Assembly (NCBI RefSeq): GCF_024648825.1
Contig: NZ_JANBBE010000005.1
Coordinates: forward strand, 434,001 to 498,000
Length of the DNA stretch: 64,000 nt
Direction of reading: 5' to 3'
Source: Lentzea californiensis
Lineage (GTDB): Bacteria; Actinomycetota; Actinomycetes; Mycobacteriales; Pseudonocardiaceae
Positions 47,004 to 55,642 of the stretch are shown one piece after another. The stretch's first letter is position 1. Every line of letters begins with the position of its first letter. Under the pieces are notes generated by a model. That model was not told the DNA's origin. It saw only the letters and a program-made list of their open reading frames with translations, and did no database searches. The position numbers and the translations under genes were made by a program.

Positions 47004-47767
47004 TGCGCTGGGCGGTGCGGATCGGGTCGCTGGCCGCCGTCCTGGTGCTGTGGCAGCTGCTGACGGCGTCGGACACGCGGGCCTGGTTGCGGTTCGACCA
47101 GCTGCCGACGGTCGTCGAGGTCGTCGAGCGGTTCGCGGTGCAGATCGGTGCGGCCGAGTTCTACCACGACCTGGGCGCGAGCCTCGGGCGGATCATGGCG
47201 GGGTTCCTGCTGGCCGCCGTGCTGGGGGTCGCGCTCGGAGTGGTGATCGCGCGGTCGCGCTGGCTGGGCGACCTGCTGCGGCCACCGCTCGAGGTGGTGC
47301 GGCCGATCCCGGCGATCGCGCTGGTGCCGATCGCGATCCTGCTGTTCCCGACCGACGAGCAGGGCATCGTGTTCATCACCTTCGTCGCGGCGTTCTTCCC
47401 GATCCTGGTGTCCACCCGGCACGCCGTGCGGGCGCTGCCGACGATCTGGGAGGACGCGGTCCGCACGATGGGCGCGAGCACCCCGCAGGTGCTGTTCCGC
47501 GTCGTGCTGCCGGGCACGTTGCCCGGTGTGTTCGGCGGCCTGTCGGTGGGCATGGGTGTGGCGTGGATCTGCGTGATCTCCGCCGAGATGATCTCCGGCC
47601 AGTTCGGTGTCGGGTACCGCACGTGGCAGGCCTACACCATCGTCGACTACCCCGGCGTGATCGTCGGCATGGTCACGATCGGAGCGCTCGGCTACCTCAC
47701 GTCCGCCGCGGTGGAACTGCTCGGTCGCCGGGTCACCCGGTGGTTGCCTCGGGAGGCGCTGCGATGA
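47003..47767 (+). CDS. ABC transporter permease, SsuC/TauC type (cluster B)
   Basis: 254 aa, about six helices; EAA loop [33 protein letters not shown] overlaps the binding-protein stop (TGATG). [17 protein letters not shown] is the sulfonate/nitrate subfamily signature. Confidence 0.88.
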   Translation: MRWAVRIGSLAAVLVLWQLLTASDTRAWLRFDQLPTVVEVVERFAVQIGAAEFYHDLGASLGRIMAGFLLAAVLGVALGVVIARSRWLGDLLRPPLEVVRPIPAIALVPIAILLFPTDEQGIVFITFVAAFFPILVSTRHAVRALPTIWEDAVRTMGASTPQVLFRVVLPGTLPGVFGGLSVGMGVAWICVISAEMISGQFGVGYRTWQAYTIVDYPGVIVGMVTIGALGYLTSAAVELLGRRVTRWLPREALR

Positions 47768-48420
47768 GCCTGCACGTCCGTTCGCTGACCGTCGGCTACG
47801 GCCGTGCCACGGTGCTGTCCGACTTCTCGCTCGACGTCGGCTCCGGCGAGTTCGTCGTGGTGGCAGGGCCCTCCGGGTGCGGCAAGTCCACTTTGCTGCG
47901 TGCCGTCGCCGGGCTCGTGCCGTTCGCCGGTTCGATCACCGTGGCCGGTCAGGCGGTGCGGGGGTCCTCCCGCGACCGGGCGCTCGTCTTCCAGGACGAC
48001 GGACTGCTGCCCTGGCGCACGGCGGCGCGCAACGTCGAGCTCCCCCTTGCGTTGCAGGGCGTTCCGCGGGCGCAACGGCGGGCACGAGCGAGGGAGTGGC
48101 TCGACCGCGTCGGCCTCGCGGGGTTCGAGGACCACCTGCCGCGCGAGCTGTCCGGCGGTATGCGCCAACGCGTCCAGCTCGCCAGGACGCTCGCGCAACA
48201 GCCGTCCGTCGTGCTGATGGACGAGCCGTTCGGCGCTCTGGACGCGCAGACCCGCGCGTCGATGCAGGCCCTGGTGACCGAGGTGCTCTCCGGCACCACC
48301 ACTCTGTTCGTCACGCACGACGTCGACGAGGCCGTGCTGCTGGGTGACCGCGTGGTCGTCCTCGGCACGGGTGAGGTCGAGCGCCGGCGTGACGCGATCC
48401 TCGCGGCGGTGAAGGCATGA
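47764..48420 (+). CDS. ABC transporter ATP-binding protein (cluster B)
   Basis: 218 aa, short for the family. Walker [11 protein letters not shown]-loop [12 protein letters not shown] (the usual FQQ is FQD), [16 protein letters not shown], Walker [13 protein letters not shown] and H in [13 protein letters not shown] overlap with the permease. Confidence 0.9.
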   Translation: MSLHVRSLTVGYGRATVLSDFSLDVGSGEFVVVAGPSGCGKSTLLRAVAGLVPFAGSITVAGQAVRGSSRDRALVFQDDGLLPWRTAARNVELPLALQGVPRAQRRARAREWLDRVGLAGFEDHLPRELSGGMRQRVQLARTLAQQPSVVLMDEPFGALDAQTRASMQALVTEVLSGTTTLFVTHDVDEAVLLGDRVVVLGTGEVERRRDAILAAVKA

Positions 48421-50999
48421 CCATCGAACTGTCCTGCGACGTCCTGGTGATCGGCGGCGGCACGGCCGGCTCGATGGCCGCGATCACCGCGGCCGAGGCG
48501 GGCCGTGACGTGCTGCTGCTGGAAAAGGCGCACGTCCGGCACTCCGGTGCGCTCGCGATGGGCATGGACGGCGTCAACAACGCCGTCATCCCGGGCAAGG
48601 CACGGCCGGAGGACTACGTCGCCGAGATCACCCGTGCCAACGACGGGATCGTGAACCAGCGCACCGTCATGCAGACCGCGACCCGCGGCTTCGACATGGT
48701 GCAGCGCCTCGAACGCTATGGCGTGAAGTTCGAGAAGGACTCGTTCGGCGAGTACCACGTGCGCCAGGTGCACCGGTCGGGCAGCTACGTCCTGCCGATG
48801 CCGGAGGGCAAGGACGTCAAGAAGGTCCTGTACCGCGTGATGCGCGAGCGGCGCCTGCGGGAACGCCTGCGCATCGAGAACCGCGTGATGCCCGTCCGCG
48901 TGCTGGTGGAGGACGGGCGTGCCGTCGGCGCGGCGGGCTTCCACACCAGGACCGGCGAGTTCGTCACGGTGTCGGCGGGAGCGGTGGTCCTCGCGACCGG
49001 CGCCTCCGGTCGACTCGGCCTGCCCGCGTCGGGTTACCTCTACGGCACGTACGAGAACCCGACTAACGCGGGCGACGGCTACTCGATGGCCTACCACGCG
49101 GGCGCCGAGCTCTCCGGCATCGAGTGCTTCCAGATCAACCCGCTGATCAAGGACTACAACGGCCCCGCGTGCGCCTACGTCGGCAACCCGTTCGGCGCCT
49201 ACCAGGTGAACTCGCTGGGGGAGCGGTTCGTCGACTGCGACTACTGGTCCGGTCAGATGATGGCCGAGGTCGCCGCCGAGATCGCCTCGGCGCGCGGGCC
49301 GATCTACCTCAAGACCACGCACCTGCCCGAGGAGTCCATCACCGCCCTGGAAGGCATCCTGCACTCCACCGAACGACCGTCGCGCGGCACGTTCCACAGT
49401 GGACGCGGGCACGACTACCGCACGCACGACATCGAGATGCACATCTCGGAGATCGGCTTGTGCGGCGGGCATTCCGCATCAGGTGTGTGGGTGGACGAGA
49501 ACGGACTGACCACGGTGCCGGGCCTGTACGCGGCGGGCGACCTGGCGTGCGTGCCGCACAACTACATGATCGGCGCCTTCGTGTTCGGCGACCTGGCCGG
49601 CGCGCACGCCTCCGCGCACTTCGAACGCCCGGCGGCACTTCCCGCCGGCCAGGTGGCCGAGGCGCACGAGCTGATCTTCCGGCACTCGCGGCAGCCGGAC
49701 GGCCCGCCGCAGCCGCAGGTCGAGTACAAGCTGCGCCGCTTCGTGAACGACTACGTGGCGCCGCCCAAGAGCGAGACGAAGCTGTCGCTGGCCCTGGAGG
49801 CGTTCGCCAGGATGGAGTCCGAGATCGCGGCGATGGGTGCCCGCTCACCGCACGAACTCATGCGCTGCGTCGAGGTCTCGTTCATCCGCGACTGCGCGGA
49901 GATGGCGGCCGCGTCGTCACTGATGCGCGACGAGTCGAGGTGGGGGCTCTACCACTCGCGGGTCGACCTGCCCGAACGCGACGACGAACGGTGGTTCCAC
50001 CACCTCAACCTGCGCAAGAACGCAGACGGTGCCATGGAGTTCATCAAACGCCCGGTGGCGCCCTACCTAGTACCGGTCGACGGTGTACCCCACCGCACCG
50101 GCGTGGAGGAGTTCCTCGGCGTCCGGACGGTCAGCGTCGCGTCCGAGGTCGCACAGGTGGCCGACGACGAAGCCGTGGTCGAGTCGGCACGGGTGCTGGA
50201 GGTGCTGGCCCTGGCCGACGCGCAGCCGGCACTCGCGGACCTGGAGCCGTACCTCGCCGACCTGGATCCGGTGGTGCGCCGGGCGGCGGTGTCGGCACTG
50301 ACCGAGGCGGTGCCGGAGGGGTTCGAGTTCGCCCTCGTCCAAGCCATGGCGGACACCGAGACGCGTGCTGTCGCGGCGGCGGGCCTGCGCGAACTGGTCG
50401 AGGTCGTGCCGGCGTCGGAGGCGTTGCGGGAGGCGCTGGAACTCTCGCCCGCACGGGCGATCGCGCTGGAGGTGCTGTGGGCGTTGAAACTGGGCACCGC
50501 CCCGGTCTACGCGGCCGGCCTCACCGACGACGACCTGGAGGTCCGGCAGGCGGCCGTGCGCGGCCTCGTGGCGTTGCGGGAGGACGGGCTGCTGGCCACC
50601 GCGGCGAGCGACCCCTCCCGGGAACTGCGGGTGCAGGTGGCGAAGGGGATCACGGACATCTCCGTCCTCGCCACCCTGACCGGCGACGACGACCCGCTGG
50701 TCCGCGCCGCCGCACTCGAGGCCGCCGAACGGGTCGGGCACCCGGCGCCGTTGAACGACCTGGCCGCCGGGCTGCGCGACGATCCCGCGTGGGAGGTCCG
50801 CGTCGGAGCCGCGAAGGCGCTCACCGATCCCGAGCTCGTGATCGGACTGGCGGGCGACACCAACCTCGACGTCAGGAAGGCGGCGGTGCGCGCGCTGGCG
50901 AGGTGGCTGGAGGACCCGTCAGTGGTCCTCGCGCTCAAGCGGGCGACCGACGACACCGACGCCGACGTGCGCGCCTACGCCAGGAGAGCGCTGGGGTGA
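48417..50999 (+). CDS. AprA-like flavoprotein fused to HEAT-type repeats
   Basis: 860 aa, ATGA overlap with the ATPase gene. Residues 1-575: fumarate reductase/AprA flavoprotein with [37 protein letters not shown] (close to AprA), [12 protein letters not shown] and [25 protein letters not shown]. Residues about 605-860: seven or eight HEAT/PBS-lyase-like helical repeats such as [19 protein letters not shown] and [15 protein letters not shown]. The repeats are not part of known AprA or FrdA and may hold the ferredoxin or transporter. Last gene of the cluster B operon. Confidence 0.87.
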   Translation: MTIELSCDVLVIGGGTAGSMAAITAAEAGRDVLLLEKAHVRHSGALAMGMDGVNNAVIPGKARPEDYVAEITRANDGIVNQRTVMQTATRGFDMVQRLERYGVKFEKDSFGEYHVRQVHRSGSYVLPMPEGKDVKKVLYRVMRERRLRERLRIENRVMPVRVLVEDGRAVGAAGFHTRTGEFVTVSAGAVVLATGASGRLGLPASGYLYGTYENPTNAGDGYSMAYHAGAELSGIECFQINPLIKDYNGPACAYVGNPFGAYQVNSLGERFVDCDYWSGQMMAEVAAEIASARGPIYLKTTHLPEESITALEGILHSTERPSRGTFHSGRGHDYRTHDIEMHISEIGLCGGHSASGVWVDENGLTTVPGLYAAGDLACVPHNYMIGAFVFGDLAGAHASAHFERPAALPAGQVAEAHELIFRHSRQPDGPPQPQVEYKLRRFVNDYVAPPKSETKLSLALEAFARMESEIAAMGARSPHELMRCVEVSFIRDCAEMAAASSLMRDESRWGLYHSRVDLPERDDERWFHHLNLRKNADGAMEFIKRPVAPYLVPVDGVPHRTGVEEFLGVRTVSVASEVAQVADDEAVVESARVLEVLALADAQPALADLEPYLADLDPVVRRAAVSALTEAVPEGFEFALVQAMADTETRAVAAAGLRELVEVVPASEALREALELSPARAIALEVLWALKLGTAPVYAAGLTDDDLEVRQAAVRGLVALREDGLLATAASDPSRELRVQVAKGITDISVLATLTGDDDPLVRAAALEAAERVGHPAPLNDLAAGLRDDPAWEVRVGAAKALTDPELVIGLAGDTNLDVRKAAVRALARWLEDPSVVLALKRATDDTDADVRAYARRALG

Positions 51000-51011
51000 C
51001 CCGCGGGGTCT

Positions 51012-51548
51012 CTACCGCAGCAGGCGGCGCAGCACCTCCTCGAGGCCGGCGTGCTCGGGACGGCCCGGCGAGACCAGGGCCTGGTACAGCAACCCGTTGA
51101 ACATCGCGGTGAGCGCCCGTGCGGTGACGCCGTCTACTTTGGACTCGAAGACTTCGGTGAGCATCTCGTCCCACGACGTGCTGGCGGCACGGAGCGCCGG
51201 CCGTCGCAGGGCGCCGCCGTACAGCTCGTAGGCGAGCACGCTGGTCTGCCGGTGCTCGCCTGCCAGCAGGACGATGAAGCTCGCGAGCTCGGTGCTCAGA
51301 TCGGCGTCGCCGGGGAGTGAGAGCGCCCAGTCGCGCAAGCGTGCGACGTTGCGTTCGGCAACGGTGTGCACGGCGGCATCGAGCAGTTCGTCCAGGCTCA
51401 GGAAGTGGTAGGTGGTGGAGCCCAGAGGCACGTCGGCGCGTGCGGCGGCGGTGCGGTGGGTCAGCGCCGCGAGGCCGGACTCGGAGATCACCTCGACCGC
51501 GGCCTCGATGATCCGCTCTCGGCGGTGGGGGTCGTGCCGCCGTGCCAT
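51012..51548 (-). CDS. TetR-family regulator of cluster C
   Basis: 178 aa. HTH: RIIEAAVEVISESGLAALTHRTAAARADVPLGSTTYHFLSLDELL, the YHF-type recognition helix. AGGGGACG before the ATG. Divergent from the third importer with a TGTAC palindrome between, so it is the likely local repressor; also convergent with the end of cluster B. Confidence 0.85.
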   Translation of the reverse strand: MARRHDPHRRERIIEAAVEVISESGLAALTHRTAAARADVPLGSTTYHFLSLDELLDAAVHTVAERNVARLRDWALSLPGDADLSTELASFIVLLAGEHRQTSVLAYELYGGALRRPALRAASTSWDEMLTEVFESKVDGVTARALTAMFNGLLYQALVSPGRPEHAGLEEVLRRLLR

Positions 51549-51624
51549 CTTCTTCGTCCCCTAGCGGTTCGGTGAGCCTTCGCGCAAGAGTCGTTCTCGC
51601 CGGAGACCACGATACGGAACGGTC

Positions 51625-51653
51625 CTGACCGGAGATGTGTACGTCAGTACATT
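51625..51653 (+). promoter_or_regulatory. Cluster C promoter with overlapping TetR operator
   Basis: -35-like CTGACC (51625-51630), 17-bp spacer, -10-like TACATT (51648-51653). The palindrome TGTAC-gtca-GTACA (51638-51651) overlaps the -10, an arrangement suited to repression by the divergent TetR. Confidence 0.65.
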
Positions 51654-51660
51654 CACCGGC

Positions 51661-52455
51661 GTGTCCAAGATCCTTGCGTCACGGTGGTTGCTGGTGCGGC
51701 TGAGTGCCGTCGCGGCACTGTTCCTGGTGTGGCAGCTGGTCGCGCTGGCCCAGCTCTGGCCGGCCGCCGTGCTGCCGAGTCCCGGCCAGGTGTGGCAGCA
51801 ACTGCTGTCCACATCGGACTTCACGAACGGTCAAGGCGGCTACGCCGGCTCGACGCTGGCCGAACGGCTGGGCGTCAGCCTGCGGCGGGTCGGCTACGGG
51901 TGCTTCTACGGCGTGCTGCTGGGCCTCGTGCTCGGTCTGGCGATGGGGCTGATCCCGGTCGTCCGGGCGGTCACCGAACCCGCCGTGGCGTTCCTGCGCG
52001 CCCTTCCGCCGCTCGCCTACCTGAGCCTTCTGGTGATCTGGTTCGGCATCGACGAGGAACCCAAGGTCTACCTGCTCATGATCGCCGCGTTCCCGCCGGT
52101 GGCCGTGGCCGCCGCGGCCGCGGTGAGCGGGGTCAACCGGCAGTACGTCGAGGCGGCGCAGGCGTTGGGCGCCAACGCGTTCCACGTCATCCGCGCCGTG
52201 ATCCTCCCCGCGTCCGGACCGGAGATCCTGACGGGTGTCCGGCTGGCCGTCGGCATCGCCTACAGCTCGGTGGTGGCGGCCGAGACCGTGAACGGCGCGG
52301 ACGGGATCGGCGGCATGGTGCTCAACGCCCAGCGCTTCAACCAGACCGCGGTGGTCATCCTCGGTCTCTTCGTCATCGGCATCACCGGCCTGGTCATCGA
52401 CTCGCTGATCGTGGCCGCCCAACGCGCGTTGTCCCCGTGGCGCGGACGCGCCTGA
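51661..52455 (+). CDS. ABC transporter permease, TauC type (cluster C)
   Basis: 264 aa from the GTG at 51661, which lies 7 nt after TACATT; an in-frame GTG at 51637 lies in the operator and upstream of the predicted transcript start. Six helices; EAA loop ALGANAFHVIRAVILPASGPEILTGVRLAVG. Permease-first order differs from cluster B. Confidence 0.87.
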   Translation: MSKILASRWLLVRLSAVAALFLVWQLVALAQLWPAAVLPSPGQVWQQLLSTSDFTNGQGGYAGSTLAERLGVSLRRVGYGCFYGVLLGLVLGLAMGLIPVVRAVTEPAVAFLRALPPLAYLSLLVIWFGIDEEPKVYLLMIAAFPPVAVAAAAAVSGVNRQYVEAAQALGANAFHVIRAVILPASGPEILTGVRLAVGIAYSSVVAAETVNGADGIGGMVLNAQRFNQTAVVILGLFVIGITGLVIDSLIVAAQRALSPWRGRA

Positions 52456-52471
52456 AACCGAGGAGTCGTTC

Positions 52472-53491
52472 ATGCCGATCTCACGCAGGACCCTGCTCGC
52501 CCTGCTCGCTTCCGCGCCGGTGCTCGCGTCGTGCGGCGTGGGCGGTTCGTCGGCGACCGGCGGGAAGAAGGTGCGGATCGCGTTCCAGAACTTCGCTGAC
52601 AGCACGCTGCTGCTGAAGGACCAGAAGACACTGGAGAAGGCGTTACCGGACCACGAGTTCACCTGGACCGCGTTCGACTCCGGTGCGAGCATCAACACCG
52701 CCTTCCTGGGAGGTGCGATCGATCTCGCGGTCATCGGCAGCAGCCCTGCCGCCGCCGGCCTCTGCCCGCCGCTGAACATCCCCTACCAGGTGATCGAGCT
52801 CCTGAACGTCATCGGTGACAGCGAGGCGCTCGTGGTGCGCAAGGCCACCGGTATCACGAAGATCTCGGAGCTGGCCGGCCGCAAGATCGCCGCACCGTTC
52901 AGCTCGACGGCCCACTACAGCCTGCTCGCCGCGCTGGAACTGGGCGGGGTGGACGCGGCCTCGGTCACGCTGGTCGACCTCGAACCGCAGAACATCCAGG
53001 CAGCGTGGCAGCGCGGCGACATCGACGGCGCCTACGTCTGGACACCGGTGCTGAGCGTCCTGCAGCAGGACGGCGTGACGCTCACCGACAGCGCGAAACT
53101 CGCGGCCGCCGGCAAGCCGACGCTGACGTTCACCGTGGCCCGCAAGGAGTTCGCTGACGCCAGCCCCGACGTGGTCGACAAGTGGCTGGCCGCGACGAAC
53201 GACGCGATCAAGCTGATCAAGACGGACCCCGCGACGGTCGCGGCCGCGGTCAGCCGGCAGATCGGCATCGGCGAGGCCGATGCGTTGTCCCAGTTGAAGC
53301 AGAACATCTACCTCGACCACGACGAGCAACGCGGAGCCGGCTACTTCGGCACCGCGCAGGCGCCGGGGCAGCTGGCGAACCGCCTGCGCGACACGGCGGA
53401 GTTCCTGCATGCGCAGAAGAAGGTCGAACAGGTGCCGGATCTGACGACCTTCCAGGCCGCGCTGCGAGCACCGGGAGCCGGGCGTGGCTGA
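52472..53491 (+). CDS. Taurine/sulfonate-type substrate-binding lipoprotein (cluster C)
   Basis: 339 aa. Twin-arginine-type signal SRRTLLALLASAPVLASC with C21 as lipid site. TauA-like: VRIAFQNFADSTLL, SINTAFLGGAIDLAVIGSSPAAAGL, ELAGRKIAAPFSSTAHYSLLAALE and DIDGAYVWTPVL. No C-terminal extension, unlike the cluster B protein. Confidence 0.88.
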   Translation: MPISRRTLLALLASAPVLASCGVGGSSATGGKKVRIAFQNFADSTLLLKDQKTLEKALPDHEFTWTAFDSGASINTAFLGGAIDLAVIGSSPAAAGLCPPLNIPYQVIELLNVIGDSEALVVRKATGITKISELAGRKIAAPFSSTAHYSLLAALELGGVDAASVTLVDLEPQNIQAAWQRGDIDGAYVWTPVLSVLQQDGVTLTDSAKLAAAGKPTLTFTVARKEFADASPDVVDKWLAATNDAIKLIKTDPATVAAAVSRQIGIGEADALSQLKQNIYLDHDEQRGAGYFGTAQAPGQLANRLRDTAEFLHAQKKVEQVPDLTTFQAALRAPGAGRG

Positions 53492-54278
53492 CATCGCCGC
53501 ACTGCGCGGGGTCGAACACGCCTACCCGACGAAGGCGGGCCCGGTGCCGGCGCTCGGGCCGCTGGACCTCGCGGTGGCGCCGGGGGAGTTCCTGGTCGTC
53601 GTGGGCCCGTCGGGGTCGGGCAAGAGCACGCTGCTGCGCATGCTGGCCGGGTTCGAACGTCCGTCCACAGGGGACGTGACGCTGCTCGGCCACCCGCCGG
53701 TGCCGGGCCGCGAGGTCGGGGTGGTGTTCCAGCAGCCCCGGCTGTTCCCGTGGAGCACCGTCGACGGCAACATCACCACGGCGTTGAAGTGGGCGAAGGT
53801 GCCGAAGCCGGAACGGCCGGCGCGGGCGGCGGAACTGCTGTCGCTGGTCGGCCTCGACGGCCTCGGCCCGAGACGCACCTGGGAGATCTCCGGCGGCCAG
53901 CAGCAACGCGTCGCCATCGCCCGCGCACTCGCCGCACGTCCCCGGTTGTTGCTGATGGACGAGCCGTTCGCCGCACTGGACGCCCTGACCAGGGAGCGCC
54001 TCCAGGAGGACGTGCGCTCACTCGCGGGCGACGGCAGATCGGTAGTGTTCGTGACGCACAGCGTGGACGAGGCGGTGTTCCTCGGCAGTCGCATCATCGT
54101 GCTCACCGACCGGCCGGGCCGGATCTCGCTGAGCCTGCCCGTCGACCTGCCCCGCCACGGCCTCCCGGCCGACGAACTGCGCGGATCGCCGCGGTTCGCG
54201 GCCCTGCGCGGCGAAGTGAGCGCCGCGGTGCGGGCGACCCTGTCCTCCCGATCCGACCAACTCGCGGAGAAGTCATGA
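53484..54278 (+). CDS. ABC transporter ATP-binding protein, TauB type (cluster C)
   Basis: 264 aa, GTG start overlapping the binding-protein end by 8 bp. Walker A GPSGSGKST, FQQPRLFPWSTV, ISGGQQQRVAIARALA, Walker B LLLMDEPFAALD and H in FVTHSVDEA. Complete and typical. Confidence 0.9.
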   Translation: MADIAALRGVEHAYPTKAGPVPALGPLDLAVAPGEFLVVVGPSGSGKSTLLRMLAGFERPSTGDVTLLGHPPVPGREVGVVFQQPRLFPWSTVDGNITTALKWAKVPKPERPARAAELLSLVGLDGLGPRRTWEISGGQQQRVAIARALAARPRLLLMDEPFAALDALTRERLQEDVRSLAGDGRSVVFVTHSVDEAVFLGSRIIVLTDRPGRISLSLPVDLPRHGLPADELRGSPRFAALRGEVSAAVRATLSSRSDQLAEKS

Positions 54279-55141
54279 CGCTCTCGTTCGAACCCCTGAC
54301 GGTCGCGATCGGCGCGCAGGTGTCCGGAGTGGACCTGGCGGCGGAGCTCACTCCCGAGGTGGCAGCCGAGATCCGGCAGGCCCTGCTGGAACGCAAGGTG
54401 CTCGTGTTCCGCGGCCAGCGGCTGGACCCGTCCGCGCACCGGGCGTTCGCGGCGTCGCTCGGCGAGCTCACGCCGGCCCACCCGGTGGTGCCCGGCCTCG
54501 ACGAGGACCACCCGGAGATCTACGTGCTGGACAGCGGAGACGGCGGCAAGGCGCCGGAATGGCACACCGACGTCACGTTCACCCGCACCCCGCCGCTGGG
54601 TTCCGTCCTGCGAGCCGTGGACCTGCCGCCGACCGGAGGCGACACCTGCTGGACCGACCTGGAGGCCGCCTACCTCTGGTTGTCACCGCCGCTGCGCGAG
54701 CTGGCCGACAAGCTCGAAGCGGTCCACGACGGCCGCAAGGACTTCGAGGAACTCCTGCACGTCAGGCAGTCCGGCGAGGGCAACCTGTGGGAGGGCGAGC
54801 GGGTCCGGTCGCTCGACCCCGTGACGCACCCGGTCGTGCGCGTGCACCCGGAGACCGGCCGCCGCAGCCTCTTCGTGAACCCCGGCTTCACCACTCACGT
54901 CAAGAACGTGTCGGAGATCGAGAGCCGCGCCCTGCTCGACCTGCTCTTCGCCGCCATCGGTCGTCAGGAGTACAGCATCCGGCACCGCTGGGCACCCGGT
55001 GACGTCGTGGTGTGGGACAACCGCAGCACCGCGCACCTGGCCGTCGACGACTACGGCGACCAGCACCGCGTCATGCACCGGATCACCGTCCGCGGCGACC
55101 AGCCCGTGGGAGTGGCGGCCAGAAGTCCTTCCCGCGGTTGA
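54275..55141 (+). CDS. tauD: TauD/TfdA-family dioxygenase (cluster C)
   Basis: 288 aa, ATGA overlap with the ATPase gene. Iron ligands in PEWHTDVTFTRTPP and MHRITVRGD; VHPETGRRSLFVNPGFTTHVKN contains the TauD-type NPGFT segment, making this closer to true taurine dioxygenase than the cluster A homologue. Expected products are sulfite and an aldehyde. Substrate range not provable here. Confidence 0.87.
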   Translation: MTLSFEPLTVAIGAQVSGVDLAAELTPEVAAEIRQALLERKVLVFRGQRLDPSAHRAFAASLGELTPAHPVVPGLDEDHPEIYVLDSGDGGKAPEWHTDVTFTRTPPLGSVLRAVDLPPTGGDTCWTDLEAAYLWLSPPLRELADKLEAVHDGRKDFEELLHVRQSGEGNLWEGERVRSLDPVTHPVVRVHPETGRRSLFVNPGFTTHVKNVSEIESRALLDLLFAAIGRQEYSIRHRWAPGDVVVWDNRSTAHLAVDDYGDQHRVMHRITVRGDQPVGVAARSPSRG

Positions 55142-55150
55142 GGCAACGGG

Positions 55151-55510
55151 TCAGGTGTTCTCGGCCGGGTCGCTGTGGACGATCTTGCCTTCGACGTTCT
55201 TGCGCGGCACGCCGTCCACGTCCACGCAGAGTCCGAAGACGCGGTCCCTGTTGGTCCAGCCGTTGATTCGACCGCGGTTGTTCCCGATCTGCACCCGCTG
55301 CCCGGCGATCGCGGTCACCCGGTGCAGGTACGTCGTTCCGGCGACCCGCACCAGCACGATGTCGTCCACCTCGAGCTTGGCCGTGTCGACCGGAGCGACG
55401 GTCACCGACTGGCGGCTGCGGATGAGCGGCACCATTGACGAGCCGGTCGGACGGAACTGCACCTCTTCGCCGCGCGCGACCCGAGCCGCGACGACGTCCA
55501 ACATTCCCAC
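55151..55510 (-). CDS. S24/S26-like peptidase-fold protein
   Basis: 119 aa; GTG at 55510, or ATG two codons later. QFRPTGSSMVPLIRSRQSVTVAP has the Ser-Met of S24/S26 peptidases and DIVLVRVAGTTYLHRV the following strand, but the catalytic Lys is not obvious. No membrane anchor. Possibly a non-catalytic relative of signal peptidase or LexA. Convergent with the cluster C dioxygenase gene. Confidence 0.7.
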   Translation of the reverse strand: MGMLDVVAARVARGEEVQFRPTGSSMVPLIRSRQSVTVAPVDTAKLEVDDIVLVRVAGTTYLHRVTAIAGQRVQIGNNRGRINGWTNRDRVFGLCVDVDGVPRKNVEGKIVHSDPAENT

Positions 55511-55642
55511 GTGGCGCAGCTTCTACGGCAGGCCGGACCTGCGCAACCCATTTCCGATCCCGCCACACGCCGCGATATTCGATCGCTACGACCCGGCGTT
55601 CTGCGGCAGCATGAGGAAGCCGAGGTGTCCGGAGGGGATCGG

